64,000 nt of DNA. Origin: Diogma glabrata. Taxonomy: Eukaryota > Arthropoda > Insecta > Diptera > Cylindrotomidae. Positions 9,785-23,141 of the stretch are shown piece after piece. The notes beneath the pieces were generated by a model. The model was not told where the DNA came from. It searched no databases and saw only the letters and a list, made by a program, of their open reading frames with translations. A program made the translations under genes and the position numbers. The first letter of the stretch is position 1. The number at the start of each line of letters is the position of its first letter. The stretch spans positions 137,205,436-137,269,435 of the forward strand of contig OY856186.1 in the NCBI GenBank assembly GCA_963693315.1, written 5' to 3'.

Positions 9785-11641
9785 TCAAATTTCCTCAGCC
9801 AACATCCGTTCAGCAGGTTTAGCGGTTTGTAGGTATGGTTAATTATTAAAATAGGTTTATACCTAAACTGGCCGAATTACTCGCACCAGTTCATACCCAT
9901 CCTGCAGCCCTTATTAAACAAGGCAAGAAAGTAAAATTTTCTTGGCCCGTTGAATGTAGTGCAGCTATGACATTGTCAAACAAGCACTTGAGCATACAAC
10001 ACTTCTGGCACATCCTCAACATAACTCATTTTTCTGTTTAAAAACGAATGCTTCAGGTAATGCGATAGGAGCAGTACTAGAACAGTATGCAGATAAATGT
10101 TGGCAACCATTAGCATTTTTCTCTCGCAAGCTTTCGCTTGCTGAAACTAAATATTCTGCTTTCGATCGTGAGCTTTGAGCAATATTTGCTGCGATCAAAC
10201 ATTTTCGATATTTCATCGAGTGTCGAAAGTTCACTGTGTTCACTGACCACAAACCTCTGACTACTGCTATTACATCCAAGACGGAACGTACTCCTAGACA
10301 AGCTCGTCATTTGGACTAAGTGGCTCAGTTTACCACTGATATTAGACATATATCTGGAAAAGGGAATGTTGTGGTGGATACACTATCACGATCATTTGAG
10401 GAAATGGCTCTTTGTCTAACCGGGTTGGATATCTCTCAACTCATTCAACTTCAGGAGTCCGACAAAGAACTCCAAGACTTGGTTGTTCAAAAGACAAAAA
10501 ATTTTAAGTTCAAACTGGAACTCATTTCTTGTGAGCACGCTCATAAGCCAACTTGGTGTGAGACTACCTCGGGAAAACCTCGTTCGTATATTCCCGACGA
10601 ATTAAGACGAAATATATTTCATAATTTGTCCCACCCAGGTGTTCGTGCTTCACGGAAGTTAATTTCTTCTAGGTACTTTTGGCCATCTATGAATATCGAC
10701 GTTTGTTTTTGGTCTAAAACATGCCTGGCATGTCAACGATCCAAAATCAACCGTCATACACGAACCGAATTCGGTAGGTTCGACATTCCAAGCGGTTGAT
10801 TTGATCATATCCATATAGACACCGTGGAGCGTCTACCTCCTTCTAATGGATATGAATACATATTAACTACTGTTGACCGTTTTACTAGATGGCCAGAAGC
10901 AATTCCGATGGTTGATATGCGTGCAATGACTGTAGCTAGAGCCCTAGTCGATCAGCACATCTCGCGTTTTACCGTTGGAGTACCGTTGTATATTACCACA
11001 GATCAAGGTGCGCAATTTGAATCTGGGTTATTTCAAGAGCTCATGAGTTTACTTGGAACGCACAAAATTCGAACAACGGCTTACAATCCTAAAGCCAATG
11101 GAACAGTCTAGAGGTTCCATAGACAGCTGAAAGCTTCTCTAAAGGTGCACGGTAATACCCTTAATTGGAGTGACACACTCCCAATAGTTCTACTTGGTAT
11201 TCGCTCGTCGGTCAAATCTGATCTTGAATGCACTCCAGCTGATCTTGTCTACGGACAAAGCCTTAGGATCCCTGGAGAACTAACTATGCATTCGGAAGGT
11301 AATTCGTCAGATCTTTCAACGCTGGTCGGACTTAGAAAGCAGACTATGCGCTGCCTTATCCCTAAAGAAACTCGGAAAGGTCCTCAAGACAATATTTACA
11401 TTCCTAAAGAATTAGAAGAATACGACTTTGTTTTTGTTCGTGTGGATAAAATCAAAACTGGTTTATCACCACCATATGAGGGCCCATTCAAAGTAATAAG
11501 GTGATTCCGAAAATATTATGTAATCGAAATAAACGGAAAAAATATTTCGATTTCTTTGGACCGACTTAAGCCAGCACACATGACTGACGCTATAAAATCG
11601 AAGCATCGAGAAGCTACAAAACGGGTTCACTTCAAATTATA
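9785..11641 (+). pseudogene. Ty3/gypsy pol remnant: RT end, RNase H, integrase
   Basis: Translation gives, in order, an RT thumb motif (RFVGMVNYY), an RNase H domain (KTNASGNAIGAVL, then FTDHKPL), an integrase zinc-binding region (HPGVRASRKLI, CLACQRSKI), the catalytic core (TVDRFTRWPEAIP, TTDQGAQFES, TAYNPKANGTV) and a GPY/F-like end (PPYEGPFKVI). The motif set resembles the CsRn1 clade of Ty3/gypsy. In-frame stops occur near 10178, 10318, 10798, 11109 and 11502, and the 5' pol (protease and RT palm) is missing, so it is dead. The three integrase acidic positions can be partly traced. Confidence 0.9.
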
Positions 11642-11849
11642 ATTACGAATAGGTGAAAATGAAATCGATACACAATTTATTGTCAAAGAAATATTTATTT
11701 TTTTACTTTTTTATATATTTCACTTTATATTTTGTAATGAATAGCCTGGGACAACGCCTAAACGTAGTGTATTATAGTCTCTGATTCATTAGTTATCATT
11801 TTGATTTAGCTCGGAATAGTTTCTCATCCATCCACCATCAATAGTCATA

Positions 11850-12065
11850 TTTTCTTATAGTCTCCGTAACCCATAGTTTTTTTTATATATAAACCTTAAT
11901 ATTTAATTTTACAACCCTCTAATATTGATTCATAATACGTTTCCATCCGCTTTATTTTATCATACTAAATGAATTTGGATTGTATAAACACTACCGTTTT
12001 TAATCAGCGAAGTTTTCAAACCTATAAACAGCTGTGTGTATTTGTCCAACCGTCAAAATAAAAAG
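11850..12065 (+). repeat. Partner of the 6145-6345 repeat (putative shared LTR)
   Basis: Diverged match to 6145-6345 located just after the pol remnant and before the second leader copy. This is consistent with an LTR lying between two head-to-tail element copies. Confidence 0.5.
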
Positions 12066-13724
12066 AATTAATATCCTACAATTTATTATGCATTCGATTT
12101 CCTGTATGGGTGTTTTTATCAAATTGTCTTTCCGTTATGGATCTGAATTTCTCTGTAATACTGTTGTAGATTGTTGTTTCGCGATACATAAACATTCTAA
12201 AAATCGATTAAACTTACGTTTAATTCATATTAAATCATTGATATTTCTTATTAATGTGTCAGAAATAATTTGTTTCACAAAATTGTTTTTTTTTGCAATG
12301 GTCGGTACTACGGGGTAACCGCCCGTTTCGTTTTATCGAAAAAAAGATCCTAACATTGATTTACATAATTAATTTCCTTACATCAGAAACCCTTTATTCG
12401 AATGTTTCGAAGTCAAAACGGCTATATAATGAACGACTGTACCATTGTTTTTCTCTTATGATAACTTTTCTCATGAATGTCAAAAATAAAAGATTGAAAT
12501 TTTTGCATTCATGCATTTTCAACTTATATTTAAGGTTAATATAAGTAGAAAATTTTTAATTAGACAAATTTAAAGTTAAGTAGTTTCAATTAGTGCAATT
12601 TTTTTAAATGTCCGTCCCGGTAGTGAAATTTAGTTAAAAAAATATTATTTGTTTGTGCCGTAAAAAAAAAATTACAAACCAAAAAAAAATTTCAAAGAAA
12701 AGAAATCATGACCTTGTAGGTCAAACTCTCTCAGTTCTACTGTTCCAATTGGAACGATCTTGTTTTTGGTTTTTTGACATCTTCGTGCGCGGTAGATGGT
12801 TAGCCATTGATTATAATCGATAGAAAATTAAAATAAAATTAAAATTAAAATCCGTGCTGTTGTAATTTTAAGTAGCAAAATTTACCTAGTGTTAATAATA
12901 TTATTTATTGGTCAATGTTAAAACAAAAAAATATATATATGTTTGTACGTATTTGTCGAAATAAGTGTATTAAATGTGAATTACTAAGTTTTGCTAATTC
13001 TATGATTATCGAGTTAAATATATGTGGTAATCTTCTGTTACGGGTCATATTCTTTATATGAAGCGGTATGTTAAATTAAATTCATATGACCTAGATTGTA
13101 TTTAAAATAAAAGATGATAAACGAATTTCAAAAGTTAATGAACGGAAAATTATTGATGAACAGAGTCGATCTTACCGTAAACTAAAGGTAATCATAAATT
13201 ATTTATCTTAGAGTTGTTTGATTTGGTTCTTTTTCAATGACCTTGAAGTTCGGTATTTCTACTAACTCATAAATTGAGTTCAATAAGTAAATTCGTGAAC
13301 GGTGTTCTTGAACTTTATAATTCTATGCTATAGTAAATGAATTGTTTAATTAAATACTCTGGAATTTTCCATTTGCATGCTGTAGTACTAAACAAAATAA
13401 TTATTTAATGATTAAATCTTGTACTTTTGATTTGCATGGTGCAACCATACGTAAAATAATATTATATCTTATAATTAATGATTCACATAGTTGTCAATAA
13501 ATAAATAGCGCAATAAATAAGAAACTGTTTTTTTTTGTAAGTACACACTTAAAATTGAAAATGCTAAATTAAAAATAAAGAAAACTTTAAACTATTTGGT
13601 GTTGCATTGAAAATAAAATTTATTCTATTGTTGTGATTTTGATCGCTACTTTGGGTGATTGCAATTAGATATTGTCCTTCAAAATTTGATTTAGTACAAA
13701 ATCAATTCAGAATTTATACCATCA
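12066..13724. other. AT-rich stretch without recognisable genes
   Basis: Only short chance frames occur. GGCTATATAATGAACGA near 12420 could be an LTR TATA region. Near 13370-13470 a ~65-bp segment with TTGCATG and GTAGTAC/GTGCAACC is loosely duplicated. I see no RNA gene. Confidence 0.6.
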
Positions 13725-14335
13725 TTGTCAACTTTTACAACGAAGTTTTGGACAATATTTATATCGTTCATGCCAAGCTTTTATACGAATTTTGATACAA
13801 TATTTACATCATCAGTGTCAACTTTGACAACGAAGTTTTATACAATATTTGTATCATTCCTGTCAAATTTTTACAACGAATTTGGATATAATATTTACAA
13901 CATTCTTATCAACTGTTGCACCATATTTCGGTATAATATTCATATCAGCAATTTCAACTTCTACAACGAATTTTGGGTATAATATTTACAACATCAGTTT
14001 CAACTTTTACAACGAAGTTTTATACCGTATTTATATTAATATATACAAATCTTGACCTTATATTTGCAACATATTCATCCGTATTTGCAAGTGATTCAAC
14101 GTTTATGTATACAAAGTTTTACATCATATTTTCAACATATTCATCCGTATTTGCCAGTTATTCGACATTTATTGATACAAATTGTTACATTTTATTTCGA
14201 CGTATTCGACTACAATTACAAATTTATTCAACGTTTATTTATACAAATTGCTACCTGGTGTTTTCAACGTGTTCAACTGTAGTTGCAAATTTATTCAACG
14301 TTTATTTATACAAATTGTTACATCGCAGTATTAAT
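13725..14335. repeat. ~55-60-bp minisatellite of the second element copy
   Basis: Units built on CAACTTTTACAACGAAGTTTT and ATAATATTTACAACATC recur about ten times and degrade toward 14335 into a variant with TATTCATCCGTATTTGC and CAACGTTTATTTATACAAA. It sits at the same place, ahead of the shared leader, as the array at 8195-8555, but the unit sequence differs. Confidence 0.85.
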
Positions 14336-14354
14336 CAAAGTATTTGGACACAAT

Positions 14355-14760
14355 TGTTACTGATGGAGTGCTGAGATAACTAAAGCTTGGAGACCAGGAG
14401 GATATATCACCATGGGGTGAGTGTAACTGAATTATTTCTATTTTGTTCTTATGATTTAGGGGTGTGAATGAATGTATGTGTGTGAGCGTATGTGAGTGAA
14501 TGTGAGGGTTGAACGTGCTGACCGTGGTTCTTTCGTAAAAAGGGGTCGCCAGAGTCTCATCTTTTTCATTTGTATTTTTTCCCATTTCTGTTAATTCATG
14601 GAAATTGCGTACATGTCTGCATTTGTGCTGAAGCAGCAGGTTTATAACATGTCAAACCCACGATGGCTGAGCCTTAGTCGTTACGGCATTACAAAAAATC
14701 TAGGTACGCATCCTGCTAAGCCATTCTCATCCTTTGATGAGAGGGCACTTCATTACAATT
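14355..14760 (+). mobile_element. LTR element remnant, copy 2 leader (truncated)
   Basis: Matches copy 1 through GGTGAGTGT, GTGAGCGTATG, GGGGTCGCCAGAGTCTCAT, TTTGCGTACAT/ATTGCGTACAT and CTAGGTACGCA. Similarity stops near 14760, so gag and pol of this copy are absent. The GGGGTCGCCAGAGTC block is the best conserved part. Confidence 0.7.
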
Positions 14761-15060
14761 TTTTTATCGAAATGGGGAGTATTGTGGGACTTCACTTCGG
14801 TATTTTATTTATGTCCCACAAACAAATAAACAAACAACGCTTCCTACCTTTTAAAACTAATTCAATAAAACATATGTTTTCGGAAATTGGTTTTTTGATT
14901 GAAGGAAAAGAAAGAAAACTTAACCATTCCGGTCTAGACTTTCAAATTAAATAATTGAAATTATATTAAATAATTTAATGTGTTCAAATTATATTCAAAA
15001 TTAAATTATTGTGCTACCACATCAAATTATAAATTATCAAAATTATATAAATAAAAAATT
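14761..15060. other. AT-rich filler
   Basis: No gene or structured repeat recognised between the truncated leader and the (TA)n array. Confidence 0.5.
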
Positions 15061-15243
<183 letters not shown>

Positions 15244-15829
15244 TGGCGGGCGGTACGAAGAAAGCAGGGTCATACCTGCTTACCCAAACAAAATTTAAAA
15301 TAGTCTTCTTAACAAAAATTTAAATTAATTAAAGAATATAAAAACATTCTAAATTGATTATTAATATCATTTATTTATTAACGATTATTCTAATATTCCA
15401 AAAATCTATATTTACATGTCAGCCTTTTTGAATTTTCAACACTCCAAATCTAAAATGCACATTTAAATAAAATATAAAAAAATTTTGTTTTTTGGCAGAT
15501 TTTATCTATTCTTTGTTCTTTGGTCATCAGTAAAATTTCTGCTTTCAATCGCTATGTATTCCTTAGAAGTTGTATTGAAAAACAAACAATTAAAGTCCCA
15601 ATAAAATGAGTGAAAATAAGCAGAAGATAATTCTGCTTTTAAAGTTTTTTCTTTCTTTTCCTTTTGTCATTTCACATTTTGTGCGAATAAGCGAATATAA
15701 AGAAAATTGTTTGTTAGTTTTTTCCTGATAAGATTGAAATTATTTTTAATCTATTTGTTGTGTTATGAAAATTAATAATATTATTTATTTATAGTTTTAA
15801 TGGGTGTAATATTTCGTTTATTAAAATGG

Positions 15830-16860
15830 TGCAACCATTAAATAATATAGTTTCCAGTGATTTAAATTATGAAATTATTGGATCTTTCATTGAAGGTTTT
15901 TTATGTATGTTTCTTGAAAACGGTTTATTCGATTTGGATGATTTAAATTGTATTCTGTTAAGGTAGTGGTCCTAAGGTAATGGTCCCAAGTGGTCCATTT
16001 TTTATGACGTGAAAAATACCGTTTTTCTATGATAGCAGAGGAAAATTTTATTTTCAAGCAGGCTTAATCCCCTATGAAAATGGGCTTTTTCCCTCTATTG
16101 TAAAAAGAATAACAAATTGTAGTTGCTATGGTATTTTCATATAATTTTAAAACAAAGCAACCATATGTAAAAATAGAATATGAACTTTGAATGTTATTTT
16201 GTCGATTTCTAATTTAATAAATTCTAATAAATATCGTTTATGTATTTACTATCATAGAAAAAAGTGTATTGCCTACGCGAGATAAAAACATTTTGCGTTC
16301 GTGAAATTGTCCAACTGGACGTTAACGGATCTCGTGAACAAATTTTCACTCACGAAAAAGCAGCGTTTTCATCTCTTGTAGCAAAACGTACTATTTTCAG
16401 AAAATTGGAAAAACTATATTTTTTTATGTATTTTCGCCGGTTTATCGAAAACAGCTCACTTGATTTGGATGGTTTAAATGTATTCTATTAAGATAGATGC
16501 CCGGGTGGTCCCATATTTTTTATATTACGTGGAAAATGGTCGTTGTTCAGAAAATTGAAAAAAAACTATATTTTTCATGTATTTTCGTCGATTTCTTTGA
16601 AACAGCTTAATCTATTTGGATCTCTTTGGACGGTTAGAGTTGTATTTAATTGATATAGATGCCGAAATGGTCCTAAATTCCTTTCTATGACAGAAAATAT
16701 CCCCTTTCTCAAAAATATGATAAAACCATGTTTGTTAGATTTTCATCGATGAATGCTTGCCGCGATTTTAAGTTATTACTTCAAAAACACTTTCTTAGCC
16801 GCCTTTTGATTTTATGACTACACAAAATGAAATAATAAATAAACTTTTTTAAAAAAATAA
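15830..16860. repeat. Dispersed repeat related to 28430-28860
   Basis: Segments with TTTTTATGTATTTTCGYCG, GGTCC and TATGACAGAAAATAT recur about every 150 bp or more (near 15895, 16425 and 16575). They are matched again at 28430-28860, where the same segment also precedes the ACTTCAGAAAAAACAAAAG inverted-repeat arm. It is therefore part of one repeat family seen twice. Confidence 0.7.
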
Positions 16861-17352
16861 AACCGACTTCAGAAAAAACAAAAGAGGCACAAAAAAGTGG
16901 AAAATAACTCAATTGTGCCTTTTAGAGACGAAAATACGTATAAATTTTGATTAATTTAATTTAATTATAGTTAGTTACATACAAAAAATTACGCTTTTAA
17001 ACAAAGATATTATATTGTAAAAGTTATTTTTTTATAATAGCTTTTATATTATGAAATTTATTTTCAATACAAAATGTTCGAAGTCGGTACCACCATTGAC
17101 ATCTCATCGATTGCCAACAGTTTTGTACTACAAATAAATCTTATAATATAATAACTATTACAACAACTATAATAATTATAATAAAATATAAGTTTTATAA
17201 TATAACATCTTTGTTTAAAAGTGTAATTTTTTGTAGTTAAGTATAATTAAATTAAATTAATCAAAATTTATCGGTATTTCTGTCTCTAAAAGCCACAATT
17301 GAAATATTTTTCACTTTTTTGTGCCTCTTTTATTGTTTCTGAAGTCTGTTTC
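16861..17352. repeat. Inverted-repeat (foldback) element, intact copy
   Basis: The left arm begins with ACTTCAGAAAAAACAAAAG and GAGGCACAAAAAAGTG. The right arm ends with CACTTTTTTGTGCCTCTTTT and TTTCTGAAGT. The arms are about 235 bp each, in opposite orientation, and meet around 17100-17120 near GTAGTACAAAAC/GTTTTGTACTAC-type sequence. There is no ORF. A second copy of the same palindrome, opened by two transposon insertions, spans 28862-57300. Confidence 0.8.
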
Positions 17353-17915
17353 ATTTTTTTTTAAAATGTTTATTTTATTTTCTAAAGAAAGGGTATTTAA
17401 ACCTACGATGGTTATCATAATTTAAATAATTTTTTTAATGCCGTTAGTAAACACCAAGCCATATTATATTAATCAATCAATTTTTTCAAATTATTCGGTA
17501 GTCTTATAATGTTGAAAGTGTTATCAATATATGATCAAGAATTGAAATCATTTTTATAGGAGTCCAAAGTATTTTTAGGCATTTTCAATCATATACAAAA
17601 TGATTTGAGTGAATCAAAAGTGTTGATCTAAAAAACTCAATTTTTTTAGAAATCAAAGTTTGTTTATTTATTGCCATACTTCTTGATGAAACATCAGGTA
17701 TATCTTATAAGTCGCAATTGTCAACAATAGGACGATTTGTAACTAAACTATTGTAACTTTTGAAAGACTCTTAGCTTTTACAGATATTAGTGCAGACTGA
17801 TCTGCCAAAGCCGTCATGCAATCAATACAATGGAAGAACTATCATGTGGGTATAAATTAAAAAATGTTCTGTTTTTTATATAATCTGCTTACCGTCTATC
17901 GAAACCCACTGCACG
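17353..17915. other. AT-rich stretch, no gene seen
   Basis: No recognisable coding region. It ends in the possible hAT terminus before the next (TA)n array. Confidence 0.5.
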
Positions 17916-17918
17916 CCA

Positions 17919-19831
<1,913 letters not shown>

Positions 19832-20085
19832 CTCTGGATGTAAGTCATTCGGATTAATTGGCTTTTTGCATTCGATATGTAAAAGATGATAAAATCAATG
19901 AACGATTAGTTGCTTTTATTCCAACTGAGGGTCAAACATAAGAGTATCTTTTAGGCATCGTTTAAAAATTCCTCGAAGAAAACAAAATTGACATACAAAA
20001 TTGCAGAGACAGTCATATGACAACGCAAACAATATGGCCGGAATTAGTGGCGGTTTTCAAGCGTTGATTCGATTGTTGTAAGGAT
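19832..20085 (+). pseudogene. hAT-type (ZMYM1-like) transposase fragment A
   Basis: Starting right after the small element, the frame gives DVSHSD, LAFCIRYVKDD, NERLVAFI, then ENKIDIQNCRD, colinear with fragment B at 23260-23440 (DVNHTDQLSFCVRYVK, NIDNCRDQ). Stops and frameshifts interrupt it within 250 bp, and its N-terminal part is missing on the other side of the element and (TA)n array. It belongs to the ZMYM1-like hAT transposases with a DUF4371-type core. Confidence 0.75.
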
Positions 20086-20638
20086 TGTTGTAAAGATTGT
20101 TTGTAAAGATTGCTGATTATTTTTTTTATTTCTATGAAATTAGGCTCGATATCAATACTGTTACCGTTCCCAGCTGAACGATAAATTTTCAAAATGAAAG
20201 TAATCAATAACATATTTACATCGAGAGTAGCGCTTCCAAAATTTCCGTTTTGCCAATACTGACAAAGTTTCTCACGTTACCGGTGTAGTACCGATACTCT
20301 AGAAAATAGAATAACTAAAACACTTTTTTTAGAAAAGTTATTGAAATAAATATAAACAAAATATTCAAATTAGACTTTAGTCAGATTTATTTTATTTCAA
20401 TTAGTGAAAAGAATACATTTAATTATTATTTTCAGTAAAAAAACACACAAACAATTTTATAAAGATTAGTGTTGCAATAAACTTTTAATAGAATTTCAAT
20501 AAATATTCTTCTATCTATCTTCTTCTATCTTCTATCTTCTTCTATATAAATAAAAATGTAAATGTTCGTTTGTTCAAAATAGGTAATCTCCTTAAGTACT
20601 GGATCGATTCCTTTGAAATTGGGACGATTAGTTGCATT
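20086..20638. other. AT-rich stretch with a TTCTATC microsatellite
   Basis: TTCTATC/TTCTTC repeats occur near 20505-20550, followed by TATAAATAAAAATGTAAATG and a CTGGATCGATTCCTTTGAAA block that resembles the tails of widespread insect repeats. No gene is recognised. Confidence 0.5.
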
Positions 20639-21023
20639 TCAATAAAGGCGGGGTTTCACATGATTTTTTTTAGCTGTATATGTTTCATAACATAGGCTGT
20701 CAACAAGTACAAGTTTTTCACCTGTTGTATTCTCAATTAACTCAATGTTATGGTCGAGTTTCACTTCATGCTTAATTTGATCGATTAGTTTTGTATAGTG
20801 ATCAGCCCATAGATTATTTTGTGTCCTCTTTTCGGTAGGACTGTTTTCCTTTGGAGCAAGAAGGTCCTCCGTCCTCATTTACTATAAAGATGTCCTCTTT
20901 ATTCGTTTTATTTATTTTATCAATGAATTTTATTTTTAAATTAAAACATGCTTCTCTGTCGGAGGAGTAAAACGTCGTATTGCTTTCGTGTTTAATGAAT
21001 TTTATTTTCTCACAAATTTGCAA
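20639..21023 (-). pseudogene. Unrecognised frameshifted coding remnant
   Basis: Two overlapping minus-strand frames read as one protein with a frameshift near 20830. The upstream part contains CFNLKIKFIDKINKT and DIFIVNEDGG; the downstream part contains NLWADHYTKLIDQIKHEV and LVLVDSLCYETYTAKKN. The composition is protein-like and lysine-rich, but I do not recognise a family. It lies beside a short TE-tail-like sequence, so it is probably a transposon gene remnant. It could also be a chance frame. Confidence 0.35.
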
Positions 21024-21497
21024 TGCTCATTGCTCGCTCGCATTGTAAACTTTTGATCGAAAATAAACTAGTTCATTAAACATCTCAACAATAAAGTACT
21101 ATTATACAGTTAGTTTCTTAGGTGCCTTTGCGTGTCAAAACATAGATGCAATGAAAAATGCTGGAAAATATGGTCGAAAATTCACTGAGTTTCATTTTTA
21201 TAGAAAACTTACAAATGCAACAAAAATTAAACGAGATTGGCTAATCTATTCACAGTCATCCGAAGCAGTTTTTTGTTTTGTATGCCGTTTATTTGGTGAT
21301 TTGAATGGAAAATCGCAAGCATTTTCATTAAAAAGAATCAATAATTGGAATAATTCATCACATTTCGAAGCATGAAGAGTCTAAGTATCACATGACCAAT
21401 AATTTTACATATAAAATGCGTATCAAAAATGAACTTACTTTCGAGAAATCTTTTAATAATACAACTAAAATTGCATCACGAGGACTTGCTTTTCGTG

Positions 21498-21505
21498 GTC
21501 ACGAT
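21498..21505. repeat. 8-bp target duplication, left (GTCACGAT)
   Basis: Exact copy of 22961-22968. Both fall on the GHD codons of the interrupted transposase gene, showing where the small element inserted. Confidence 0.9.
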
Positions 21506-22960
21506 TACAGATGTAAAAGTAATATTACCCATGGTAAAATTACCGGTAAAATTGGTAATATTACGTAATATTACTTAGGCTTGGTAAAATTGGTAAAATT
21601 GCAATAAAATTTGAATAATTTTTATTTTATAAAAATTAAAGTTTGCGCTTTTTTGTTGAAAACCCGTATAATTGAAAATTGCGTGCACATTGTTGTGAGA
21701 ATATCTCAACTGATCGATCGATTTGAAGCTGAACAGCCATAAATGTAGAGAATTTTAACGTATCTACGTGTTCTAAGTTGAGTAATTTAGACAAGCATTT
21801 ATTTTGTCTACTGGTGTCAATCGGTGGGTTGGAATGGGTAGTTTTTTCCCCTGGTAGCAATAACGCAGCTATTCTGAATGAGGCAAAAGATAAGTCTATG
21901 TCATTTTGGGATCAAATTGCTGCCATGAAGAAGGGTTTTCCTTCCCTGATATTGACAGTTTGCTGATTATCCTTGTTAATCACCCTCAAAGGTCACTAGT
22001 GTAGTAATTTTGTTCACGTTCACCATTATCAACGCTTCGTTGTAAATTTTCGCAGCGAAACGCACGTTCATGTTTAAATATTTCTTGCGTTTTTAAAGGC
22101 AAATATCTTCAGCAATTTGCGATTTATATTTTGCCAAGAAAGAGAAAGAAACAATGCATGAGTTAGATTATGATGTGACATGTTGCACACGTAATGCATA
22201 CATTTATCCCAGTGTCGGCTGTGGCAAATGTTGTACGCGAAAAGTGAGATGTGTAACGCCGTTAACAATTCTCAATTGCAGGGAACCGTTGAACCGGGTT
22301 CATTTTCTAATCACATGCGATGAAAAAAGATTGATTGGGATCCATTGCGTACAATCTTTACTAAAGTAAGTTTCATTGAAAATGCTTGGTTATCTGTCAA
22401 TTTGCTCTTTGCATTTGAGCCATTAAAATGCATTTCTACTTCCATTCCATGCGTAACACATAAACATTTCCGAATACGTAAGTGTTTTCAAAAACGCATA
22501 ATTTTAAATAACAGTGAAGAAAGCAGTTATCGTTGAAGCCAGTGTGTTCAAGATTTGTTGCATTTTTTGCAGTTCTGAAAATAGCGGGTAGCCTGTTTTC
22601 AAGAACTCCTGTTGAAATAACAACGGCTGAACTTTGTTCATGTATGGATGGGCATAAAAGAATTTGCCATTGTTGCATATGTATGTTACTGTCTATAATA
22701 CTCTGCGAGTGAAGATATTTACACTCGATAATAATATATTTGATTTGCAATTTATGTTTTCATAAACTAGAAATGATTGTAATAGTCATCAATTTTAAAT
22801 TAAATGAAATTGGAACTATTATATTTAATATTGATATTTGATATTTAAATGTTTTGAAATAGTTTTATATTTTACCAATATTACCAATTTTACCAATCTT
22901 ACCGGTAATTTTACGGTAAAATTACCACAAATATATTTTACCGGTAAATTTACATCTGTA
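21506..22960. mobile_element. Small hAT-like non-autonomous element, copy 2 (complete)
   Basis: A 1455-bp element with ends TACAGATGTAAA and TTTACATCTGTA and an exact 8-bp target duplication (GTCACGAT). Sub-terminal inverted sequence is rich in GGTAAAATT and TTACCGGTAA on both sides. The 8-bp duplication and CAGATGTAAA-like tip fit the hAT superfamily. It contains no transposase. It interrupts gene B between the Asp and Glu of its GHDE motif. Confidence 0.9.
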
Positions 22961-23080
22961 GTCACGATGAAATTTTAGGATCAAAACACAATGGAAACTT
23001 TCTTGGATCTCTTGAATTGTTGGCTAAATTTGATCCCTATTTACAAGAACATATTTATCGTTTTGGCGATAAAGGAAAAG

Positions 23081-23141
23081 GTACACTCTTTTCATGTAAC
23101 ATTCACAAATAATTTTTTTTTATTATTCGGAATATTTTTAG
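23081..23141 (+). other. Predicted GT-AG intron in transposase gene B
   Basis: It begins GTACACTC and ends TTTTTAG after a pyrimidine-rich stretch. Removing 61 nt joins two frames that otherwise do not match and yields the continuous family motif DKGKGKVSYLL. An in-frame stop inside the segment supports its being non-coding. Confidence 0.75.

Larger units (their letters stand above)
6141..11850 (+). mobile_element. Ty3/gypsy-type LTR element remnant, copy 1
   Basis: The body of a degenerate LTR retrotransposon. An LTR-like segment (6145-6345) has a diverged match at 11850-12065. Between them are two minisatellites, a leader shared with a second copy at 14355-14760, and a gypsy pol with RNase H and integrase (9785-11641). 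A TATA-like GCTATATAAG lies near 6799. The exact LTR ends are not clear by eye, so the boundaries are estimates. Confidence 0.55.
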
